This document shows, piece by piece, positions 14,594 through 19,761 of a stretch of DNA of 19,761 nucleotides. A model generated the notes under the pieces. That model worked only from the letters and a program-made list of their open reading frames with translations. It was not told the origin of the DNA and searched no databases. Made by a program: the position numbers and the translations under genes. The stretch is from an uncultured Flavobacterium sp. (GTDB taxonomy: Bacteria > Bacteroidota > Bacteroidia > Flavobacteriales > Flavobacteriaceae). Numbering within the stretch: the stretch's first letter is position 1; the number at the start of each line of letters is the position of its first letter. The stretch is taken from positions 1 to 19,761 of the forward strand of contig NZ_CAMLIX010000076.1 in assembly GCF_946479975.1 (NCBI RefSeq), in the 5' to 3' direction.

Positions 14594-15652
14594 TTAATTT
14601 TTTGTCAACGTGATGTTGCCGTAGTTAGAGTTTATATTGATTTTGTTTTGTCCCTTTTTCTTGTAAAAACCTGCAATTCGTTTGCTGTTACTTTTAGTAT
14701 CAGATGTGGTAATGTCTAAAGTATTATCATGTTTGATGTTGGAATATTTTGCAGAAATATCAAAATCAAAAGCATAATTAGGAACATACCCAATTGCAAT
14801 ATCCGTGTAACCCGAATTGATATTTACATTTCCAGCTTTTTCATTCAGTGCTGCAATACTAATTTTGCTGTAATTGGTATCAAAACTAAAGTTGCTTGAA
14901 ACCTCGCCAACAATTATCGTTAAATAATTACCAGAACCGTTTAAGGAATTGATTTTTTGAAACTTAAGTGTTCCATAATTACAATCTGATTTGATGTTTT
15001 GTCCGCTAATAAGATTTACATCAGTATAATTGGCGTTTAAGTTCAAATTTCCAGAATCATCAATTTTAAGACCAGAATATCGGGCATCAATAGATCCTGT
15101 TTTTATGTAATCTATACTTGAATTTTGGCAGTAAGCAATTTCAATTTGATTATTAGGGCCATTTAGTTTTCCTAAATTAACTTTTCCGTATTTACAACTT
15201 ATATCGGTTGTAGATTCTAAGTTTAAAGTAGAAATATTTCCATATCTATTAACCAATTTAACAGGACCGTTTTTAGGAATTTTAATAACATAATTTATTT
15301 CAAAACTATTATTGCTTCCTTTACTTTTTAAAGAAGAATTTCCAATATTTGTCACTGCCGAAACCATTCCTTTCAAAGCTGTAATGTCAATGTCAATGCT
15401 GTTTAAGCGTTCGTTGACCCAATTTTCATTAGGGCCATTAACTTTAATTGTAATATCTAAATCGATTTTATCTTCGTCCCAAGTTGAAACAGTAATATTG
15501 CCATATTTATTATTAATGTCAATTCCTGCATTTGAGTTTACGATATACGTTTTTTTAATGTTTTTTTGTTTAGTAATAAAAGTATCATCATTTGAAAATC
15601 CTAAAACAGGAATCAAAAGCAATAAGATTAGTAAGTTATAATGTTTCTTCAT
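14594..15652 (-). CDS. DUF4097-type exported beta-helix repeat protein
   Basis: It has 352 aa from the ATG at 15652. The frame extends 11 codons further to a TTG, but the ATG places a clean signal peptide (MKKHYNLLILLLLIPVLGFS, cleavage near residue 20) at the N-terminus. The mature part resembles DUF4097 proteins. A motif of Tyr plus small residue plus beta-strand (YGNI, YGKV, YSGL, YTDV, YGTL, YSKI, YTDI, YSNI) recurs with tyrosines at 137, 155, 174, 192, 209, 226, 243, 261, 282 and 303, and again at 344, about every 17-21 residues. This implies a stacked beta-helix with a tyrosine ladder. No enzyme motif is seen. It is expected in the periplasm or at the cell surface. The start overlaps the end of the anti-sigma-like gene by 17 bp, which ties its expression to the ECF pair. 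Confidence 0.85.
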   Translation of the reverse strand: MKKHYNLLILLLLIPVLGFSNDDTFITKQKNIKKTYIVNSNAGIDINNKYGNITVSTWDEDKIDLDITIKVNGPNENWVNERLNSIDIDITALKGMVSAVTNIGNSSLKSKGSNNSFEINYVIKIPKNGPVKLVNRYGNISTLNLESTTDISCKYGKVNLGKLNGPNNQIEIAYCQNSSIDYIKTGSIDARYSGLKIDDSGNLNLNANYTDVNLISGQNIKSDCNYGTLKFQKINSLNGSGNYLTIIVGEVSSNFSFDTNYSKISIAALNEKAGNVNINSGYTDIAIGYVPNYAFDFDISAKYSNIKHDNTLDITTSDTKSNSKRIAGFYKKKGQNKININSNYGNITLTKN

Positions 15653-16181
15653 TAGAGTTGTTTTTAAATTTTTCGTTTTCTTCAATTCGTTGCAGAACAG
15701 TTTGTAAAAAAGAAATTCTAGTTTGCAGATTACTTATCATAGCGTAGATAATCTGTTTGTTTTCACCATTTTTCTGCAATTCGTTAATGATTTTCTGGTA
15801 ATCAGCATCAAAGGTTTTCATTTGTTTTAATGCATCATTAATGATTTGTTCGTTTTCTGGTGAACTTTTCTCTTTCAATTTAACCAGTTCATTGTCAATT
15901 AAAATATTGAAAATAGAATCAGTTCGTTTAGTTTCATTAGACGCAAATTTGAATTCTTTTGGTTTTTCATTTTTATAGAAAAGAGATACTCCAAGCATTA
16001 ATACAATCGAAGCTGCAATAGCCCTTACCAACCAATATTTTTTCTTTGGCTCTTTTTTATTTAGTTTTTGCAGAAATTCCATTTTATGATCTGGATTCAA
16101 TTCCTCGATATCCCATTGGTTTTCAAATCTGCTGAATAATTCGTCTAATTTGTCTTTTTCATTTTTCATATTCCAATTCAT
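15636..16181 (-). CDS. Single-pass membrane protein, probable anti-sigma factor
   Basis: The 181-aa protein has a charged N-terminal ~48 residues, one membrane helix (about 50-69, WLVRAIAASIVLMLGVSLFY), and a ~110-residue C-terminal part rich in charged helices (possible coiled coil, about 95-170). The Lys/Arg-rich side just before the helix predicts a cytoplasmic N-terminus and a periplasmic C-terminus, the layout of anti-sigma factors. There is no zinc-binding HxxxCxxC motif of the ZAS class. The call rests on position: its ATG is 1 bp after the ECF sigma stop (TAAaATG), so the genes are translationally coupled. A second ATG lies four codons in (16169). It could also be a sensor subunit without anti-sigma activity. 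Confidence 0.7.
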   Translation of the reverse strand: MNWNMKNEKDKLDELFSRFENQWDIEELNPDHKMEFLQKLNKKEPKKKYWLVRAIAASIVLMLGVSLFYKNEKPKEFKFASNETKRTDSIFNILIDNELVKLKEKSSPENEQIINDALKQMKTFDADYQKIINELQKNGENKQIIYAMISNLQTRISFLQTVLQRIEENEKFKNNSNEETL

Positions 16182-16182
16182 T

Positions 16183-16737
16183 TTATATTTCTTCCAATTT
16201 TCTTCGTAAACTATCTTTTGCTCTGCTCAAAGTTGTTCTGCAATTGGCATACGTAATATTTAATATTTCGCAGATTTCTTCTTGATCATAACCTTCAATG
16301 TAAAAAAGCGTGAGAACCATTCTATAACTGTCTTTTAACTTCAGAATAGTATCTAGAACTTGTTTTACTTTTAGATTGTTTAAGTCAATATTTTCAGAAA
16401 TAATTCCGTCATTTTCTTCAATTTTATAAAGCTGTTTACTTAAATCTTCTACTTGAAAAGCGTTGTTTTTCTTGTAAAAATCGATACTATAATTGATGAT
16501 TATTTTTTTTAACCATGCTCCAAAAGCCACTTCTTGTTTATAGTCATTGATTTTTGTAAAAGCCTTTAAGAATCCTTCCTGCATGACGTCTTGTGCAAAA
16601 TGTTCATCTTTTACAATTCGATAAGCAACATTATACATCGCCTTGCAATAGCGGTTGTAAATTTCAAATTGCGCTTTCTGATTATTATTTTTACAAAGCG
16701 CGATTAATTCTTCGATATTTTGGTTGGTTATACTCAA
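16183..16737 (-). CDS. RNA polymerase ECF-type sigma-70 factor
   Basis: The 184-aa protein has the two-domain ECF layout. Region 2 (about 22-95) includes YNVAYRIVKDEHFAQDVMQEGFLKAF and FGAWLKKIIINYSIDFYKK. Region 4 (about 125-180) has the helix-turn-helix YRMVLTLFYIEGYDQEEICEILNITYANCRTTLSRAKDSLRRKL. There are no sigma 1.1 or 3 domains. The start is a TTG (16735-16737): no in-frame ATG lies upstream, and the first internal Met (residue 34) would cut into region 2. A candidate ECF promoter ends about 24 bp upstream, which fits this start. It heads the operon with the membrane protein and two exported beta-helix proteins, and is divergent from lon. Confidence 0.93.
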   Translation of the reverse strand: MSITNQNIEELIALCKNNNQKAQFEIYNRYCKAMYNVAYRIVKDEHFAQDVMQEGFLKAFTKINDYKQEVAFGAWLKKIIINYSIDFYKKNNAFQVEDLSKQLYKIEENDGIISENIDLNNLKVKQVLDTILKLKDSYRMVLTLFYIEGYDQEEICEILNITYANCRTTLSRAKDSLRRKLEEI

Positions 16738-16760
16738 GTAGTGGCTTTTGGTTTTTATAA

Positions 16761-16787
16761 TAGACTTTGTTTTTTTTGAGATGTTAC
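16761..16787 (-). promoter_or_regulatory. Candidate ECF-type promoter of the sigma-factor operon
   Basis: Read on the minus strand, GTAAC (16787-16783) is followed after 17 bp by GTCTA (16765-16761). A -35 element containing AAC and a -10 element containing GTC, 16-17 bp apart, is the general pattern of ECF-dependent promoters. Transcription would start near 16753, giving a ~16-nt leader to the TTG. Autoregulation by the downstream sigma factor is inferred. Confidence 0.42.
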
Positions 16788-16840
16788 ACTTTTGATAAAA
16801 TTAATTTTATTTTTTTTGAAATTTCATCCAAAAAATCTAA

Positions 16841-16854
16841 TTCTAATATTAGAA
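16841..16854. promoter_or_regulatory. 14-bp perfect palindrome between the ECF operon and lon
   Basis: TTCTAATATTAGAA is a perfect 14-bp dyad in the 271-bp divergent gap, 104 bp from the sigma-factor start and 155 bp from the lon start. A dimeric regulator could bind here. No regulator gene is visible nearby, and AT-rich palindromes also arise by chance. Confidence 0.3.
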
Positions 16855-17008
16855 CTGACTTAGCTTGCATTTGGCACAATGATTGTCTATTTTTATCGCC
16901 TATCTTGTAATTAAAAAACAGAGTATGTTTTCAAGTAAAACGCGTTAAGGAAAATCCTTTTTACAGATAGCCTAAATTTTTTAATGACAAAACGACTTAT
17001 ATATTATC

Positions 17009-19462
17009 ATGTCAAATCATAAAATACTTACTATTGACAATCTGTCACTTCAAGAATTTGATTCAGAAGCAGAATTAATTCCTTTGTTAACCCCAGAGGA
17101 TGAAGAGGAAATGAATAATGAAGAACTTCCTGTTTCTCTGCCAATTTTACCTTTACGTAATACTGTTTTGTTTCCAGGAGTTGTAATCCCAATATCTGCC
17201 GGAAGAGATAAATCTATTAAACTGATTAATGATGCCAATGCCGGCGGAAAAATCATTGGTGTGGTTTCTCAAATTAATGAAGAAGACGAAGATCCATCAA
17301 AAGATGATATTCATAAAATAGGAACTGTAGCGCGTATTTTGCGTGTTTTAAAAATGCCTGACGGAAATGTTACGGTTATTCTTCAAGGAAAAAAACGCTT
17401 TGAAATTGAAGAAGTTGTTGCCGAAGAACCTTACATGACAGCAACGATTAAAGAAGTTTCTGAAGAACGACCAGATGAAACTGATTCTGAGTTTACAGCC
17501 ATTTTAGATTCTGTTAAAGAACTAGCAATTCAAATTATAAAGGAAAGTCCAAACATTCCTTCTGAAGCAACTTTTGCGATTAAAAACATTGAAAGCCAGT
17601 CGTTTTTAATCAATTTTGTTTCTTCGAATATGAATTTATCCGTAAAAGAAAAACAAGGTCTTTTATCGATAAATGGATTGAAAGAACGCGCTTTAGAAAC
17701 ATTGCGTTACATGAATGTTGAACTTCAAAAATTAGAATTGAAGAATGACATTCAGTCAAAAGTTCGTTTTGATTTAGATCAGCAGCAAAGAGAATATTTC
17801 CTTCACCAGCAAATGAAAACCATTCAAGAAGAATTGGGAGGCGTTTCGCAAGAAGAGGAAATGGACGAAATGGGTCTGAAAGCAAAAACCAAAAAATGGG
17901 ACGAAAAAACGCAGAAACATTTCGAAAAAGAATTGTCTAAAATGCGTCGTATGAATCCGCAGTCTCCAGATTTCGGAATTCAGCGTAACTATTTGGAGTT
18001 ATTTTTAGAATTGCCTTGGGGCCAATATTCTAAAGATAAATTCGATTTAAAATTTGCTCAAAAAATATTAGATAAAGATCATTTTGGACTTGATGAAGTT
18101 AAGAAAAGAATGATTGAGCATTTGGCAGTTTTAAAATTGCGAAATGACATGAAATCTCCAATTATATGTTTAACAGGACCTCCAGGAGTTGGTAAAACTT
18201 CAATTGGTCGTTCTGTGGCAGAAGCTTTAGGAAGAGAATATGTTCGTATTTCATTAGGTGGTTTACGTGATGAAGCAGAAATTCGCGGACATAGAAAAAC
18301 CTATATCGGAGCAATGCCGGGAAGAATAATTCAGAGCTTGAAAAAGGCTGGAACTTCAAATCCGGTATTTATTTTAGATGAAATTGATAAATTATCTAGC
18401 GGAAATAGCGGTGATCCATCTTCAGCTTTATTAGAAGTTTTAGATCCAGAGCAAAACAGCGCTTTTTATGATAATTTCCTTGAAATGGGATATGATTTAT
18501 CTAAAGTAATGTTTATTGCAACTTCAAACAATATGGCGACAATTCAGCCAGCCTTGCGCGATAGAATGGAAGTAATTAAAATGTCTGGTTATACGATTGA
18601 AGAAAAAGTAGAAATTGCAAAAAGACATTTGTTTCCTAAACAATTAGAAGCTCACGGTTTAACAGCCAAAGATTTAACCATTGGTAAAAAACAATTAGAA
18701 AAAATTGTTGAAGGTTATACCAGAGAATCTGGAGTTCGTAATTTAGAAACTAAAATTGCTCAGGTAATTCGTAACGCAGCAAAATCTGTTGCGATGGAAG
18801 AGGAGTACAACAAAAAAGTTACAGACGAAGATATTGTAACTATTTTGGGAGTTCCGAGATTAGAGCGCGATAAATATGAAAATAATGATGTTGCTGGTGT
18901 TGTTACAGGTTTAGCTTGGACAAGTGTTGGAGGCGATATTTTATTTATCGAATCTTTAATTTCTGAAGGAAAAGGTTCTTTGACTATTACAGGAAATCTT
19001 GGAACTGTAATGAAAGAATCAGCAACTATCGCATTAGAATATATTAAAGCAAATGCGAAGAAATTAGGTTTAAGTACCGAAATTTTCCAAAAATACAATA
19101 TTCACCTGCACGTTCCAGAAGGAGCAACTCCAAAAGATGGACCAAGTGCTGGTATCGCCATGCTGACTTCTTTGGTTTCACTTTTAACTCAAAAGAAAGT
19201 TAAAAAGAGCTTGGCTATGACTGGAGAAATTACGTTACGTGGAAAAGTTTTGCCAGTTGGCGGAATTAAAGAAAAAATCTTAGCTGCAAAAAGAGCAGGT
19301 ATTAAAGAGATTATTCTTTGCCATGAAAACAAAAGCGATATCGACGAGATTAAAGCAGAATACTTAGACGGACTTTCTTTTCATTATGTAAAAGAAATGA
19401 GCGAAGTTTTGGCTTTAGCCTTAACAGATCAAAGTGTAAAAAATGCTAAATTGCTGAAATAA
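17009..19462 (+). CDS. lon: ATP-dependent protease Lon
   Basis: The 817-aa cytoplasmic AAA+ serine protease degrades misfolded and regulatory proteins. An acidic ~43-residue N-terminal extension, longer than in E. coli Lon (784 aa), precedes the substrate-binding LON domain that opens with LPILPLRNTVLFPG. The AAA+ module has Walker A GPPGVGKT (390-397, Lys396) and Walker B FILDEID (Asp457-Glu458). The C-terminal protease domain has the catalytic dyad Ser713 in KDGPSAG and Lys756 in GGIKEK, exactly 43 residues apart as in E. coli (Ser679, Lys722). All key residues are present. It has its own long upstream region (about 270 bp) shared with the divergent ECF operon and ends at a strong heptamer-based terminator. 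Confidence 0.98.
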   Translation: MSNHKILTIDNLSLQEFDSEAELIPLLTPEDEEEMNNEELPVSLPILPLRNTVLFPGVVIPISAGRDKSIKLINDANAGGKIIGVVSQINEEDEDPSKDDIHKIGTVARILRVLKMPDGNVTVILQGKKRFEIEEVVAEEPYMTATIKEVSEERPDETDSEFTAILDSVKELAIQIIKESPNIPSEATFAIKNIESQSFLINFVSSNMNLSVKEKQGLLSINGLKERALETLRYMNVELQKLELKNDIQSKVRFDLDQQQREYFLHQQMKTIQEELGGVSQEEEMDEMGLKAKTKKWDEKTQKHFEKELSKMRRMNPQSPDFGIQRNYLELFLELPWGQYSKDKFDLKFAQKILDKDHFGLDEVKKRMIEHLAVLKLRNDMKSPIICLTGPPGVGKTSIGRSVAEALGREYVRISLGGLRDEAEIRGHRKTYIGAMPGRIIQSLKKAGTSNPVFILDEIDKLSSGNSGDPSSALLEVLDPEQNSAFYDNFLEMGYDLSKVMFIATSNNMATIQPALRDRMEVIKMSGYTIEEKVEIAKRHLFPKQLEAHGLTAKDLTIGKKQLEKIVEGYTRESGVRNLETKIAQVIRNAAKSVAMEEEYNKKVTDEDIVTILGVPRLERDKYENNDVAGVVTGLAWTSVGGDILFIESLISEGKGSLTITGNLGTVMKESATIALEYIKANAKKLGLSTEIFQKYNIHLHVPEGATPKDGPSAGIAMLTSLVSLLTQKKVKKSLAMTGEITLRGKVLPVGGIKEKILAAKRAGIKEIILCHENKSDIDEIKAEYLDGLSFHYVKEMSEVLALALTDQSVKNAKLLK

Positions 19463-19487
19463 ACAGCGATTAAAAGTTTAAATATTT

Positions 19488-19536
19488 AATTCCAAATTCC
19501 ATTCTGAAATTCAGCTTTGGAATTTGGAATTTTTTT
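19488..19536 (+). terminator. Strong terminator of lon, built from AATTCCA repeats
   Basis: Two tandem heptamers AATTCCA-AATTCCA (19488-19501) pair perfectly over 14 bp with TGGAATT-TGGAATT (19518-19531). The 16-nt loop contains an inner palindrome, CTGAAATTCAG. A T-run follows (19530-19536). It starts 25 bp after the lon stop and separates lon from porQ. Confidence 0.9.
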
Positions 19537-19567
19537 ATTGGAATCTATTTTTAGAGCTATATAATTT

Positions 19568-19575
19568 TATCTTTG
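19568..19575 (+). promoter_or_regulatory. Candidate -7 promoter element for porQ
   Basis: TATCTTTG is a full match to TAnnTTTG, 38 bp before the ATG at 19614. The nearest TTG upstream (19538-19540) is 27 bp away, so the -33 element is weak. The preceding strong terminator makes a separate promoter necessary here. Confidence 0.5.
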
Positions 19576-19613
19576 CATTTACGTTATTCTCCTATAGGTG
19601 CGTTTCCACAAAA

Positions 19614-19761
19614 ATGTTAAGACAGATTGTTTTATTATTTACACTACTGATTTGTTCGGCTTCGTTCGGACAAGTTGGAGGACGTTACACGTATCAATTT
19701 CTAAATTTAACAACTTCGCCAAGACAGGCAGCGTTAGGAGGAGATATCATTACCATATATG
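19614..19761 (+). CDS. porQ: Type IX secretion system protein PorQ, N-terminal fragment (runs off the window)
   Basis: Only the first 49 codons are present; the gene continues beyond the right edge. A signal peptide (MLRQIVLLFTLLICSASFG, cleavage before Gln20) is followed by GGRYTYQFLNLTTSPRQAAL and GGD. This matches the start of PorQ proteins as I recall them (a YxFLN motif, then S.R.AALGG). PorQ is an outer-membrane FadL-like barrel protein linked to the PorV/PorU/PorZ attachment complex of the type IX secretion system, which is confined to Bacteroidota. The call rests on a short fragment, but the motif is distinctive. Its ATG lies 151 bp after the lon stop, past a strong terminator. Confidence 0.75.
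   Translation, partial: MLRQIVLLFTLLICSASFGQVGGRYTYQFLNLTTSPRQAALGGDIITIY

Noticed and set aside
15653..15685. TTG at 15685 as the start of the DUF4097 gene
   Set aside because: It would add 11 charged residues ahead of a normal signal peptide. The ATG at 15652 is preferred.

Overview
The window looks like a chromosomal segment of a Flavobacterium-type member of the Bacteroidota. The support is AT-rich DNA with few Shine-Dalgarno sequences, several upstream matches to the Bacteroidota -7 promoter element TAnnTTTG, a type IX secretion gene (porQ) at the right edge, DUF4097 and head-GIN (DUF2807) beta-helix proteins, and a glgA-glgC-glgB glycogen cluster. The assignment rests on recalled family features, because no database search was possible.

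Layout. Positions 1-323 hold the 3' tail of a 5S rRNA with its terminator, then tRNA-Phe(GAA), tRNA-Leu(TAA) and a second terminator. Positions 324-573 hold no gene that I can support, only a short hairpin at 499-516. Positions 574-2136 (minus strand) carry an alpha/beta hydrolase followed by an endonuclease III-like DNA glycosylase. Positions 2255-9537 (plus) are a glycogen module: glgA, glgC (overlapping glgA), glgB, then a cytoplasmic GH31 alpha-glucosidase with its own regulatory gap. Positions 9621-10430 (plus) encode an M48 metalloprotease lipoprotein. A bidirectional terminator separates it from an unrecognised large lipoprotein on the minus strand (10503-12200). Positions 12431-13756 (plus) encode a UMF1/Atg22-like MFS transporter.

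Positions 13851-16737 (minus) look like one operon. The order of transcription is an ECF sigma factor, a single-pass membrane protein in the anti-sigma position, and two exported repeat proteins (DUF4097, then DUF2807). The genes are 1 bp apart, overlapping, or about 20 bp apart. A candidate ECF-type promoter lies directly upstream, which suggests autoregulation. The DUF2807 gene has its signal peptide in a different frame from its mature domain, by one nucleotide. The divergent gene is lon (17009-19462), followed by a strong terminator built from AATTCCA heptamers and then the start of porQ, which runs off the window.

How the genes may work together. GlgC makes ADP-glucose, GlgA polymerises it, GlgB branches it, and the GH31 enzyme probably trims oligosaccharides released from glycogen or imported maltodextrin. 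The sigma/anti-sigma/beta-helix operon beside lon looks like a small envelope-sensing regulon. Its function is inferred only from gene order and domain type. It is the part of the window closest to an under-described system.
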